Shown piece after piece: positions 1 through 9,600 of a DNA stretch of 51,587 nt (its first letter is position 1; each line of letters begins with the position of its first letter). The position numbers and the translations under genes were made by a program. The notes under the pieces are model-generated. The model made no database searches, had not been told where the DNA came from, and saw only the letters and a list, made by a program, of their open reading frames with translations. The stretch is from contig JBFXAM010000020.1 of NCBI GenBank assembly GCA_050184295.1, forward strand, positions 1 through 51,587, written 5' to 3'. The DNA comes from JBFXAM01 sp050184295 (GTDB taxonomy: Bacteria; Planctomycetota; Phycisphaerae; UBA1845; Fen-1342).

Positions 1-906
1 CCGCAGGTCGGTATTGCCGCGCCGGCCTTTCTGCTGGAGTTGCCGCTGCACGCGGGCAAAGACAACGTCGGGGACGATCGCCCCGTGCTCGCCGACGTAC
101 ACCTCATCCTTGTGGCGGGTCTTGCCGAGGTACACGACGCTCGTGAGCAGGTCGTGCAGCCGGCACTTGTCGAACGGCAGCCCGCCACGCTGGCGGCCGT
201 CGCGTGTCATCCACGCCTTGTTCCGCCAGCCGCGCCGCTCGAGTTCGGCCACGACCGGCAGAAGCGCGCCGAGTTCGACGTAGAGCTCGAAGATCTGGAG
301 GACGCGGGCGGCCTCGGTCGGATTGACGACGAGCTTCGGACTGGGACCGGACCGGTCGACGTCGTAGCCCAGCACCGGCGTCCCGCCGGTCCACTTCCCG
401 CGCTGGCGCGACGCCGCGATTTTGTCGCGGATGCGCTCACCGATGATCTCGCGTTCGAATTGGGCGAACGAAAGCAGGATGTTGAGCGTGAGCCGACCCA
501 TCGAGCTGCTGGTATCGAAGGCCTGCGTGACGCTCACGAAGGCCACACCGTGTTCCTCGAATACTGTCATCATCCGCATGAAGTCGGCGAGCGACCGGCT
601 GAAGCGGTCAATTTTGTAGACGACCACCGTTTCGACCTTGCCGGCCTCGATGTCGGTCAGAAGGCGCTGGAGCGCCGGCCGGTCTGTGTTCCCACCGGTG
701 AAGCCGCCATCGTCATACCGATCGGCCAGGCACAGCCATCCTTCGTTTTTCTGGCTCGCGATGTAGGCCTCGGCCGCCTCGCGCTGCGCGTCGAGCGAGT
801 TGAATTCCTGCTGGAGACCTTCGTCGCTGCTCTTGCGCGTGTAGATGGCGCAGCGCGTCGCGGGCGTAGTCGCGGGTTTCTTCGCGCTGGTTTGGCGCCG
901 GCTCAC
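1..906 (-). CDS. Large serine recombinase, C-terminus beyond window edge
   Basis: A site-specific serine recombinase, which cuts and rejoins DNA through a serine-DNA link. The open frame starts at GTG 906 and is still open at base 1, giving about 302 residues. The N-terminus reads RCAIYTRKSSDEG, with the nucleophilic Ser in the Y-x-R-x-S motif. It is followed by the resolvase core (YKIDRFSRSLADFM, LLSFAQFEREIIGERIRDKI) and then the 'recombinase' domain from about residue 175, where the RLHDLLTSVVYLGK segment is typical. A zinc-ribbon/coiled-coil C-terminus probably lies outside the window. The GTG overlaps the stop of the DUF2924 gene as GTGA, so the two are translationally coupled. This pairing with DUF2924 is common in prophage and integrative elements. 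The family call is solid; the element it moves is unknown. Confidence 0.9.
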   Translation of the reverse strand, partial: MSRRQTSAKKPATTPATRCAIYTRKSSDEGLQQEFNSLDAQREAAEAYIASQKNEGWLCLADRYDDGGFTGGNTDRPALQRLLTDIEAGKVETVVVYKIDRFSRSLADFMRMMTVFEEHGVAFVSVTQAFDTSSSMGRLTLNILLSFAQFEREIIGERIRDKIAASRQRGKWTGGTPVLGYDVDRSGPSPKLVVNPTEAARVLQIFELYVELGALLPVVAELERRGWRNKAWMTRDGRQRGGLPFDKCRLHDLLTSVVYLGKTRHKDEVYVGEHGAIVPDVVFARVQRQLQQKGRRGNTDLR

Positions 907-1394
907 GGCTTGCCCTCGATCTGGAAGAAGCGGAACCCGTTCATGTGCGAGCCGGTGATCGCCTTCGCCACGGCCGTCAGCGACGGGTACCGCTCGCCGA
1001 CGTACTCGAAACCGTCGGCCAGCACCGTCACGGTGAGCGTTCGGCCCTTGTACTTGCGGGTGATCGCGGCGCCGACGGGCGGGAGCCGCGGATCAGAGGG
1101 GCGACCGGGGGGCTCAGTGCGCGTCGCGGGCGGCACCGGGTTCGCCGAAATCCCGCCCCGTGGCGGCGTGACGCGAACGTCGGCTACGTCGGCGAGTTCC
1201 TCGGCGCGCCGGAGCGCCCGTTCGGAAAGCCCGCCCTCGGCGTTGGCCTGGAGCCGCCACGCGATGCGACGAATCAGATACTGCTTGTGGCGGCTGCGAA
1301 CGGTCTCGCCGAAGACCTCGGTATATCGCTGCTGGAGCTGCCCGACCGTCATCTGCTCGAGCGCCGCGAGCTCCTTGGCAAGGTTCAGTTTCAT
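903..1394 (-). CDS. DUF2924 family protein
   Basis: A 163-residue protein of the DUF2924 family, which has no established biochemical role but sits next to recombinases in phage-like islands. The N-terminal helical part (LAALEQMTVGQLQQRYTEVFGE, then RRIAWRLQANAEGGLSERAL) and the C-terminal block (ITRKYKGRTLTVTVLADGFEYVGERYPSLTAVAKAITGSHMNGFRFF) match the usual two-part layout. A Pro-rich linker lies at about 95-110. The ATG overlaps the stop of the upstream small gene by four bases (ATGA), and the stop overlaps the recombinase start (GTGA). It therefore belongs to a tightly coupled operon, and a role as accessory or DNA-binding partner of the recombinase is inference. Confidence 0.88.
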   Translation of the reverse strand: MKLNLAKELAALEQMTVGQLQQRYTEVFGETVRSRHKQYLIRRIAWRLQANAEGGLSERALRRAEELADVADVRVTPPRGGISANPVPPATRTEPPGRPSDPRLPPVGAAITRKYKGRTLTVTVLADGFEYVGERYPSLTAVAKAITGSHMNGFRFFQIEGKP

Positions 1395-1627
1395 GCATCG
1401 TCTCCGTCGGCCCGCATCGTGAACCCGCGGGTACCGTCAGACACACTGAGCCTCGTTTCGCGGGAAAGCTCAAGGGGATTTTCGGCGGCGGGCGCAGATT
1501 TCTGAGCATCGACGAGTCTGGTCAGTTTCGCCTGCCGGCGCTGGCGAATGACGCCGCGCGCGAGAATCGATGCGACTTGTTGGCGGCGTTCGGATGGATC
1601 GAGCGGCGCCTCCGTGCGCGTCGGCAT
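1391..1627 (-). CDS. Small basic protein of the recombinase operon
   Basis: A 78-residue protein without a recognised domain. The ATG at 1627 is chosen over the upstream in-frame GTG at 1657 because a strong ribosome site (AAGGAG, seven bases before the ATG) fits it. The middle is basic and helical (SERRQQVASILARGVIRQRRQAKLTRL) and may bind nucleic acid. The stop overlaps the DUF2924 start as ATGA. Small genes in this position commonly precede DUF2924-recombinase pairs, so it is probably part of the same module. Function unknown. Confidence 0.7.
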   Translation of the reverse strand: MPTRTEAPLDPSERRQQVASILARGVIRQRRQAKLTRLVDAQKSAPAAENPLELSRETRLSVSDGTRGFTMRADGDDA

Positions 1628-1711
1628 GGGCAGACTCCTTGTCCGATCCTGCGTCACGCATAACGCGCGGGTCGAGACTTCTGCCCGTTATGTACGCCAC
1701 TGCCGCGAGGA

Positions 1712-3931
1712 CTAGCCCGCGATTCGCGATTCGGCGCCGCAACTCGATGGTTGCAGAAGGCCGTTGACGTCCCAACAGCCCAGCAGCGAAAAAGGCGCCC
1801 ACAGATATGGATGCGGCATTAAATCGCGCGTTTTCTTGCTTGCTACTTTGAGGGCGAACGCGGCGTCGGCCTTGACCCGAAGTTCGTCATAGAAGAAACC
1901 CGTCGTGACAGTCGCGGCCTCGCCGTGAATTGGCCAGTTCGTGAGGATTGCTCCCAGGAGCCCTGCGTGATCGTAGTCGACCAGCGAACCAACAATCTCA
2001 GTGCCGACGGCCTCTCCGAATCCGGTGAGGCAGGCTGCCGTGAAGAGAAAAGACGGGGGTCCGGAGATTCCTCGGTACTCGGCACTCGAAAGGACTTCGT
2101 GGTTCGCCAGCACAATGCCCGACGTGCTGGTATCGCCGGTCCACAGTCCATGACCACGGAAATGGCACCAACAACCGCTGGACAGCGACGCGATCAGTCG
2201 ATCGAGCGTAGCGGCATCCTCCTTAAGCTCAGTTGTTGCGAATACGCGGGCCAGGTGTCGGAACTCGGAATCGCCGCCGCGATTCCGGTTCACATCTCCG
2301 TCCGGCCCGAAGCAGGCAAGACTAGCCGGCCTGCTGGCCAATACGGATCGACGATCAAGCAGGCGAATCAGCTCCGTGGAAGCCGTAACGACTGAGAGTG
2401 ACCAAGGTTCATCGAGTATTGCTCCGGCGTTACAGATCAGCGCAGAATATGGAAAACGCGCAAAAAGTGGATCGACGCAAAGAATCACGTGCTCGACGCG
2501 GTGCGCGCGGAATTGCACAAGCATCTCGTCTGGAAAGAACAGCGCTCCGAGCCGCTTGAGGTCGGGCTCAAGTTCCGTCGCCCACTCTCGCAGCTGCGTG
2601 CGCGCCCCATCATCGATCGTCGACGGCGCCGATGGAAGTACCATCGCACACCGTTGGCCATGACGGATGATTGCATCGAGAGCGGCCTGACACTCACGAG
2701 CGATGTCAGACGCGCGCTGCCGTCCGCGAAGGTCGCACCCTGTCGCGTATGTCGGCGCTACGGGCAGTTGAGTGTAGGCCGCACCGAGGACTGTCTGGGT
2801 GGTACCGACAATGACGAAGCCCATCATGAGCTGGTTGCCGTACATCGCGAATTGATCAACCAGCGCAATGACCCGTCCCTGCGCTATCGCCTTGAACGCT
2901 GCTTCCACCAGTAAGAAATTCGCAACGGGCACTCCTCCGTCCGCTGCTTGGCGCAGCTCAGGATCTTGGTGCGCGAGAAACTCGGAATTGGGCGCGCCCG
3001 TCACCAGGCGTATGCGACCTTTCATCATCGCGAGGGTTCCAAGCAAGGTGAACTTGTCGTTGCGTATCCCAGCCAAGTCACATTTCGTGACGGTGTGATT
3101 GACTAGTTGTTCAGAAAGGTCAGCGAGACGGCCTTTCTCCGCCACAGCCGTGTTCCACACCTCGGTTGAAGCAAACGTTGCAATGTCCGAGGTCTGAGCA
3201 GCGAGCTCGACCCACTTGGACCGCTCCTCGGGCCGTTCAGTCGCGACCTTGAGGTACGCCCTCGACAGATCGTCCGCAGCAGACCACAGCCCAGATTGGT
3301 TCTCGTGATCCCGGAACACCTCCATCGCTGCGTGGAGATATCGAATGCCCGTATTGTTGTCGCCGATGGTTCGGTATGCATTTCCGATGCAGTGCATCGC
3401 GATTGCGACCTTATCCTCACGTCCAGCCGCTTCATAGCTCTCCGCCGCCAATTCGTAACTGTTGATGGCGTCGTCGACGTGGCCGAGCATGCTGTGACAG
3501 ATGCCCGCATTTATTGCCGCATTACCGCGCTGGAAGATCGTGGTTGGCCCCGATGCCCGAATGGCGCGCTCGAAGTGCTCTAGCGCCGACGCAGCGTCCG
3601 CATCACGAACCAAATGCACGTTTCCGACCAGAAGTTCGCGCCCAGCATTGATCAGTTCAACCACGGGCCCTGTGACTAGCGGCGGAACGGTTGCGGCTGC
3701 AGCGAGTTCAAGGCACTGCTGAAAGTCGCGCTGCTCGAAGCATAGACTCGCACGCTCAAGCTCAACGAGCGCAAGCGCTGCGACTCGATAGTCCAATCCC
3801 TCGACCGCTAAGGCGTCAATTCCGGCGCCGAGCGCCGAGAGTTCGTCCCACGGACGCGCAACATCACCCTTTTCGCGCCGGCTCTGAAATGATGTAAGCT
3901 GACCCAGCCAGCGTTCAAAGCTCGGGCTCAT
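1712..3931 (-). CDS. TPR-CHAT protein (caspase-like peptidase fold)
   Basis: A 739-residue protein with tetratricopeptide-like helices in the first half (about 110-270; for example AAINAGICHSMLGHVDDAINSYELAAESYEAAGREDKVAIAMHCIGNAYRTIGD) and a CHAT domain in the last 300 residues. CHAT is a caspase-related cysteine peptidase fold. Its His-Cys pair is visible as H594 in HFRGHG and C634 in FTAACLTG, followed by the family end motif HPYLWAPFSLLG. Both catalytic residues are present, so it should be active. Start ATG 3931 has AAGGTG five bases upstream. The gene precedes the small/DUF2924/recombinase operon by about 85 bases on the same strand. By eye it is less GC-rich than the rest of the window, suggesting transfer. 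The substrate is unknown; a sensor-effector role such as phage defence is inference from the fold and the setting. Confidence 0.85.
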   Translation of the reverse strand: MSPSFERWLGQLTSFQSRREKGDVARPWDELSALGAGIDALAVEGLDYRVAALALVELERASLCFEQRDFQQCLELAAAATVPPLVTGPVVELINAGRELLVGNVHLVRDADAASALEHFERAIRASGPTTIFQRGNAAINAGICHSMLGHVDDAINSYELAAESYEAAGREDKVAIAMHCIGNAYRTIGDNNTGIRYLHAAMEVFRDHENQSGLWSAADDLSRAYLKVATERPEERSKWVELAAQTSDIATFASTEVWNTAVAEKGRLADLSEQLVNHTVTKCDLAGIRNDKFTLLGTLAMMKGRIRLVTGAPNSEFLAHQDPELRQAADGGVPVANFLLVEAAFKAIAQGRVIALVDQFAMYGNQLMMGFVIVGTTQTVLGAAYTQLPVAPTYATGCDLRGRQRASDIARECQAALDAIIRHGQRCAMVLPSAPSTIDDGARTQLREWATELEPDLKRLGALFFPDEMLVQFRAHRVEHVILCVDPLFARFPYSALICNAGAILDEPWSLSVVTASTELIRLLDRRSVLASRPASLACFGPDGDVNRNRGGDSEFRHLARVFATTELKEDAATLDRLIASLSSGCWCHFRGHGLWTGDTSTSGIVLANHEVLSSAEYRGISGPPSFLFTAACLTGFGEAVGTEIVGSLVDYDHAGLLGAILTNWPIHGEAATVTTGFFYDELRVKADAAFALKVASKKTRDLMPHPYLWAPFSLLGCWDVNGLLQPSSCGAESRIAG

Positions 3932-4368
3932 TGATCACCTTGGCGCAGCAAGCGCGGTGCATCGTACCTGCCGCTCCAGCACCTTCGCACAGAGCCGGTT
4001 AGATAACCCGCCGGTCGCAATTTCGATACTCGCGCGCCGGGGCATCGCGAAACCGACATAACCCGAGACTTTTCTTTCGCGACTCGTCGGCGGGTTATGA
4101 CAGCGCGAGACATCCGGCCGCCAGGCGCGTTAACCCCGCGGTCGGCGACGCGCAGAGACTCAGAGACTTCCGGCCGGAAGGCGCCGCCGGCGCGGCGAGA
4201 CGACCCGATCGGAGCGCGCGAGACTGCGGCGCCGAGAGACCCGGCCATGATCCGGACAGCGATAAACCCTTGCGGAATCTGGCGATAGAAACGACAACGC
4301 CCAGGCGTCTCTGCCCGGGCGTCGTGCGTTAACCACTCGGTCGGCCGATTTCGATACGGCCGGTCAAC
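3932..4368. other. Gene-free stretch with inverted and direct repeats
   Basis: No convincing gene. It holds a perfect 11-base inverted repeat (ATAACCCGCCG at 4003-4013 with CGGCGGGTTAT at 4088-4098). Two similar segments of about 28 bases, at about 4004-4030 and 4330-4356, share TAACC, CGGTCG and ATTTCGATAC. A hairpin at 4297-4322 is listed separately. The repeats lie between the recombinase cassette and the tRNA and could be recombination or regulatory remnants. No function is assigned. Confidence 0.5.
4297..4322 (-). terminator. Hairpin downstream of initiator tRNA
   Basis: ACGCCCAGGC and GCCCGGGCGT form a 10-base-pair stem with one mismatch around a six-base loop. On the minus strand it lies about 47 bases past the tRNA end and is followed by TGTCGTTTCTAT, which is moderately T-rich. 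This is consistent with a transcription terminator for the tRNA, though the T tract is imperfect. Confidence 0.5.
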
Positions 4369-4441
<73 letters not shown>

Positions 4442-4452
4442 GCAGATTTCTT

Positions 4453-4480
4453 ACTCTATCCGTCCCGCTACAACCGTCAA
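4453..4480 (-). promoter_or_regulatory. Sigma-70-type promoter of tRNA-fMet
   Basis: On the minus strand, TTGACG (4475-4480) and TAGAGT (4453-4458) are separated by 16 bases. The -10 lies 11 bases before the mature tRNA 5' end. Both hexamers are close to consensus. Confidence 0.65.
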
Positions 4481-4640
4481 GCGCCAAGCCGCCGATTCTT
4501 GTTCGGCCGCACGTCCCGCGCGGCGGTGTGAAGCCCCCGCGCCGGTCGGTTCAGCAGCCCGTTGAATGACTCGCGATGTCACGCCGCGCGGAGCCCCGGG
4601 CGCTGGTTGGCGCGCGATTGAGCTGTGACCAATCCTCGTT

Positions 4641-5420
4641 GAGCTATTACCGAATCTCGTTGATGGCCGGCTGAAAAAGGCGGCGCACTCGCTCGGGGCC
4701 TGTTCGAGGTTCCGAGCCGACCACGATGGGCAGAGGACTACGCCGATGCGTCCGGGTAACGAAACTGCTGCGACGATTCCAGCGCCCAGTCGGAATGTTC
4801 TGGCCGCGATTCTGCGTGACGCGGCCCAGCGGATGCGGGCGCAGGCCATCGACGCCGAGGTAGACGACTGGATCGCGCGGCACGCCGAGTCGAAGGACGA
4901 ACGCGGCCGGCAGCTCGTGGTCGGTAACGGCGATCATCCGACGCGGATGTTGGTCACGGGTGCCGGGACGGTCAAGGTGTCGCATCCGCGGGTGCTGGAT
5001 CGGCGGATCGCCGGCCCGCGCCAGGTCGCAGTGCGCCCGGCCGAGCCGTCCTGGAGGACGTGGATCCGGAGGGCCGGCCGCTGGAAACGATCCACTCGTC
5101 GATTCTGCCGCCGTACCTGCGGAAGACCAAGGCCATCGCCGAGCCGATCCCGTGGGTGGATCAGAAGGGCGTCAGCACCGGCGCTTTTGTGGACGCATCG
5201 CAGGCACATCGGCCCCGCCGCACCGAGGGTAGCGGCAGCCGCGTGGCCTGCCTGGCGATGGTGTTCACGGTGTGTAAATCGGCCGCCAGAACCTGGCGAC
5301 TGCTCACGGGCGCCAAGCTGCTGCCGGACGTGATCACGCGCATGAAGTTCGTCAACAAAGAAAAGGCCGCGAAGTCCGGCGCCTGAGTACGACGCCATCA
5401 ACGACATTTGACAATAGCTC
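4641..5420 (+). mobile_element. IS256-type deletion derivative with terminal inverted repeats
   Basis: The element is bounded by 27-base imperfect inverted repeats, left 4641-4667 and right 5394-5420. Both begin GAGCTATT and end TCGTTGATGGC when read inward, with 23 of 27 positions identical. Inside is only a broken IS256/Mutator-type transposase (4746-5386). No target duplication is seen at the borders, so the insertion is old or rearranged. Because the ends are kept and the catalytic core is lost, it is effectively a non-autonomous element. Confidence 0.75.
4746..5386 (+). pseudogene. IS256 (Mutator) family transposase, frameshifted, core deleted
   Basis: The first frame, from ATG 4746, reads like the N-terminus of IS256 transposases (AIDAEVDDWIARHAESKDERGRQLVVGNGDHPTRMLVTGAGTVKVSHPRVLDRR). 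The homology then moves to another frame near 5030-5060 and continues as ETIHSSILPPYLRKTKAIAEPIPWVDQKGVSTGAF. After that it jumps directly to the family C-terminus (VACLAMVFTVCKSAARTWRLLTGAKLLPDVITRMKF). Normal members have about 400 residues; roughly 230 residues carrying the DDE catalytic centre are missing between about 5190 and 5225. It cannot make an active transposase. Confidence 0.82.
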
Positions 5421-5507
5421 GTGCAACCGTTCGGCAGGGCACACTCGATCCCAAATGAATCGATTGCAGAGATCGGAATGTTAACACATGAGGGTTACAT
5501 TGACGCC

Positions 5508-6356
5508 TCAGGCCTCTGCAATCGAATCCGTGTTCACCCACCTCCCCGGCCGCGGATCGTAGTATCGATTTCCCCAGTAGCCGAAGCCGCGTTCGACGTC
5601 ATCGTATTTGGTACTGAACCGGATCGGGTTTGTCAGGGTGACGGCGCTCGGGGAGTGTACGATATTGCCATAGGGATCGTATTCACAACGACCGACGACG
5701 TGATCGTCGTGCCGCTCGCCGGCTGTTTCGCCGCAGTAGCTGGTGTCGCCGCCGAGGAGTCGCATGACGTTGCCGCGCGCGTCGTGGCAGGGCCAGAAGT
5801 CGCCAGATTCGGATGTTGAGGGATCGGCGGCGTCGACGTCGATCGCGAGCGGGCCGCTGATTCCGCCGGTGGCGTGCAGACCGGACACCGGCTGGAAGCC
5901 GGTGCCACTGAATCCAGTGCCCGCACCGCCGTTGAGGCCGCCCAAGTCGAGGCCCCACGTGTATTGCCGCAGGACGGCGTCGCTGTTCAGCGCATCCAGT
6001 CCGAGCAGCAGGTTCCACACATCATACAAGAACCGCTGCCGGCTTGTCGTTGTGTAGGCCGGCGTGCCGGTGTTGCAGATCCCGACTTTCGTCTCGATTC
6101 GCCGGTTCATATAGTCATACACAAATGTCAGCCGCTTGAACCTGTTCGGCGCGCCGCCGCTGCACGCATCGGGGTAGAGGCTATCCCAGAACCTCGCGAA
6201 GTCGCAAATGGAGCACCCGCACATGCGAGATTCACCGGGAAAGACGACGCTGTCGCTGTGCGTAATTACCGGAGTTATCACGTTCTGGGATAGGTTCCAG
6301 TCAACCTTCATCAGCCGCTTCTCGGCGTCCCATTCGAACCGCAGCCCGCGCCGGAG
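5508..6356 (-). pseudogene. RHS/YD-repeat core remnant
   Basis: The frame carries YD-repeat pieces (FEWDAEKRLMKVDW, RLTFVYDYMNRRIETKV, QRFLYDVWNLLLGLDALNSDAVLRQYTWGLDLGG) and ends with the RHS core hallmark YDPYGNIVHS...FSTKYDDVERGFGYWGNRYYDPRPGRWVNTDSIAEA. The stop comes right after this core, where intact RHS proteins continue into a variable toxin tip. On the 5' side homology stops at about 6356, although the frame stays open to 6467 through antisense of an IS630-type relic. Intact RHS proteins are usually well over 1000 residues. It contains a GTGFSGTGFQPVS segment encoded by a palindromic repeat (5886-5904). Probably not functional. Confidence 0.8.
5886..5904. repeat. REP-like palindrome inside the RHS remnant
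   Basis: CACCGGCT and AGCCGGTG are separated by three bases (GGA). It is nearly the same as the palindrome at 25814-25834 and adds the peptide GFQPV to the reading frame. Confidence 0.7.
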
Positions 6357-6512
6357 TTCAATCCGATCGAACCCATCTGGCTGGACCTGCACGCCGACGT
6401 CACCGGCAACCATCGCGGCAACTCCATCGACGAACTGATGCGCGAGATCGGCGACGGTCTCAGCCACCAGAACCAGACCCGCTCACGCCCCCAAACCAGA
6501 GCGGTCGCGTGA
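6357..6512 (+). pseudogene. IS630-type transposase, C-terminal relic
   Basis: A 51-codon open stretch on the plus strand reads FNPIEPIWLDLHADVTGNHRGNSIDELMREIGDGLS and ends at TGA 6510-6512. NPIE followed by W-x-DLH-x-x-V-x-x-NHR is the third catalytic block of IS630-like DDE transposases, with the Glu of the triad inside NPIE. Nothing upstream in this frame belongs to the transposase, since the sequence before 6357 is RHS on the other strand. Only the C-terminus survived, apparently after insertion into or next to the RHS gene. Confidence 0.6.
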
Positions 6513-6645
6513 GGGTGAATAACGGTTCAGGCTTCGGCTGCCGCCCGGAGCAGGTCGAAGAAGAACGCGAAGAGCTGTGCAAAGAAAACGTACAATAGGT
6601 TTGTCAGAATCACCGTCGGTCTCCTTCACTTGATCGTCATCGTCG

Positions 6646-9600
6646 TCATGCAGCAGCCTGCTGCATTCGCCATATCTGGAACTGCTTGGCGACGAGGAAG
6701 ATCACCGGGTAGATCAACAACTCCATCAGGAAGCTCGTCAGCAGCCCGCCGAACATGGGGGCGGCGATGCGCTTCATCGTGTCGGAGCCGGTCTCGGTGC
6801 CGATCATGATCGGCAGCAGGCCGATCATCGTCGTCGCGACCGTCATCGTCTTGGGCCGAATGCGCAGCACGGCGCCCTCGTGGATGGCCGCTTTGAGGTC
6901 GGACAGCGAGTTCAGTCGCCCCTCGGCCTTCCAACGATCGAAGCTGTTGTGCAGATACAGCAGCATGACCATGCCGGTCTCCGCGTCGAGCCCGGCCAGC
7001 GCGATCAGCCCGACCCAGACCGCGAGAGACATGTTGTACCCGGCCAAGTACATGAACCAGACCGCGCCGACCAGGCTGAACGGCACCGCGAGCAGGACGA
7101 CACAGGTATCAAGCCAACTCCGGTGCGAGAGGTAAAGCAGCAGCACGATCACGATGAACACGAACGGGATCGCGATGGCCAGCCGACGATTGGCGGCCTC
7201 GATGTACTCGTACTGCCCGGACCAGACCAGGTTGTACCCGGGCGGGATGCTCACCCGCTCGGAGACGAGGCGTTTCGCGCGCTCGACCCAGCCGCCGATG
7301 TCTGATGTGGTCAGGTCGACATAAATCCACGCCGTCTTGCGGGCGTTCTCGCTCTTGATCATCGGCGGGCCGGGCTCGATGCGGATGTCGGTCAGTTGCG
7401 CCAGCGGCACCTGCGCGCCGCCGGGCGTCGCGACCAGCGTGCGGCGCAGGGCGGGGATGTTGTCGCGCAGCTCGCGCTTGTAGCGCAGATTGACCGGATA
7501 GCGCTCCAGTCCTTCGACGGTTTGCGTGATGTTCATGCCGCCGAGGGCCGTGAGGATCACGTCCTGCACGTCGGCGATGCGCAGGCCGTAGCGGGCGATT
7601 TCATCGCGGTTGATGTCGAAATCCACGTAGAGGCCGCCGACGGTCTTTTCTGGATAGGCGCTGAGCGTACCGGGAAGTGTTCGGACTTCGGCCGCAATCT
7701 GCTCGGCGAGCTGCCCGAGGGCCGCGAGGTCGTCGCCCATGATCTTGATGCCGACCGGCGTTTTGATGCCCGTGCTGAGCATGTCGATGCGCGTTCGGAT
7801 CGGCATCGTCCAGGCGTTGGTCACGCCGGGGAAAGCCACGATGTCGTCGAGGCCGGGAACGTCGGTGCCGTCCGGCTCCTTCCAGCCGTAGGAGAGTTCA
7901 TCGACGGTGATGCTGCGCTCCTCCGGCCACCAGTAGGTGAGGCTCGACCACGTCTTGAGCCAGCCGGGCATGAAGCCGAACCAGCGGTCGAAATGGCGCT
8001 TCCGCCACTTGCGGCGGTCGGGCTCCAGCATGATGGTGGTCTCGATCATGCTGAGCGGAGCGGGGTCGGTCGCTGACTCGGCGCGGCCGATCTTTCCGAA
8101 GACGTGATGCACTTCCGGCAGCGACTTGATGAGCGCATCCGTCTGCTGGAGCAACTCGCGGGCCTTGGTGATGCTGATGGCCGGGTCGGTCGTGGGCATG
8201 TAGAGCAGGTCACCCTCGTCCAGCGGCGGCATGAATTCGCTGCCGATCTGCTGACTGAGCCGCAGGAACGGCAGCTTGTCGGCGATGACCTGGCGGCCCC
8301 AGATGTACTTCTGGAGTGGAAGAATCGCGCTGAACACGACCACTGCCGCGATCAGCAGCGTCAGATACTTGCCCTTCATCGCCGCCCAGAAGAACGGCTC
8401 GTAAATCTTCTGAAGGAGGCGGCTGATCGGGTTCGTTTGTTCGTTGGGGATGCGGCCGCGAATGAAGTACACCATCAGGACCGGAATCACCGTCACGGCC
8501 AGGATCGCGGAGGCGCCCATCGCAAAGGTCTTCGTGAACGCCAGCGGCTTGAACATCCGGCCGCTCTGCTCGCCGAGCACGAAAATCGGAAGAAAGCTAA
8601 CGGTGATGATCAGGAGGCTGAAGAACAACGTCGGGCCGACTTCTTTGGCCGCGTCAATGATCACCTGCGTGTGTTTCTCGCGCGACAGACGCCGCGCGCC
8701 CGCCTCAGCTTTGGCGCGCTCGTAATGCTTGTGTGCGTTCTCGACCATCACGATCGAGCTGTCGACCATGGCGCCGATGGCGATCGCGATCCCTCCGAGG
8801 CTCATGATGTTGGCGTTGATGCCCAGCGCGTGCATCATGATCAGACTCGCGAGCACGCCGGTCGGAAGCACGAAGATCGCCACGAGCGCGCTGCGCACGT
8901 GCAGCAGAAAGATCACGCAGACGATCGCGACGACCGCCATTTCCTCGATCAGCTTGACTCTCAGCGTGTCGACCGAGCGCTGAATCAACGCCGAGCGATC
9001 GTACTCGGTGACGATGTCGACTCCGGGCGGCAGCCCGGGCCGCAAGTCGTCGACCTTTTTCTTGACATCGTGGATCACCTTGAAGGCATTCTCGCCGTAG
9101 CGCATGACGACGATGCCGCCGACGACTTCGCCCTCGCCGTTCGCCTCGGCCAGCCCGCGGCGCAGATCCGGGCCGAGTTGTACGGTCGCGATGTCCTGAA
9201 GGTAGACCGGCGTCCCGTCGGGATTGGCGCGGATGACCACTCGCTTGAGGTCAGCGACGCCTTGGGCCGCGCGCGCTCGCCACAGCGGCGTCCCGTCGCG
9301 ACGCGACTGCTCGATCTGCTCACGCGTCAACTGGGCCAGGTAGCCCTTGCCGCGGACCATATACTCGGTCTCGGACATCTCGAGCACGCGTCCGCCGACA
9401 TCGACGTTTGACACCTGGATGGCCTGCTTGACCTGGCTGAGCGGGATGCCGTAGGCCAGCAGACGATCCGGGTCGACGACGACCTGGTATTGGCGGACGA
9501 ACCCGCCGACCGGCGCCACTTCGGCGACGCCTTCGAGGGCGGTCAGTTCGTAGCGCAAGTACCAATCCTGCACGCTGCGCAATTCCGAGAGATCGAATTC

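Noticed and set aside
40..1422. Long plus-strand open frame over the recombinase region
   Set aside because: It is antisense to the clear serine recombinase and DUF2924 genes; high GC leaves stop-free antisense frames.
6483..6614. Short minus-strand frame after cusA with GGAG before a GTG
   Set aside because: Reads as an Arg/Pro-rich 43-residue peptide with no homology; partly overlaps the IS630-type relic. Not enough to call a gene.
7396..9411. Long plus-strand frames across cusA
   Set aside because: Rich in Arg/His/Asp without any family motif and exactly opposite the CusA frame.
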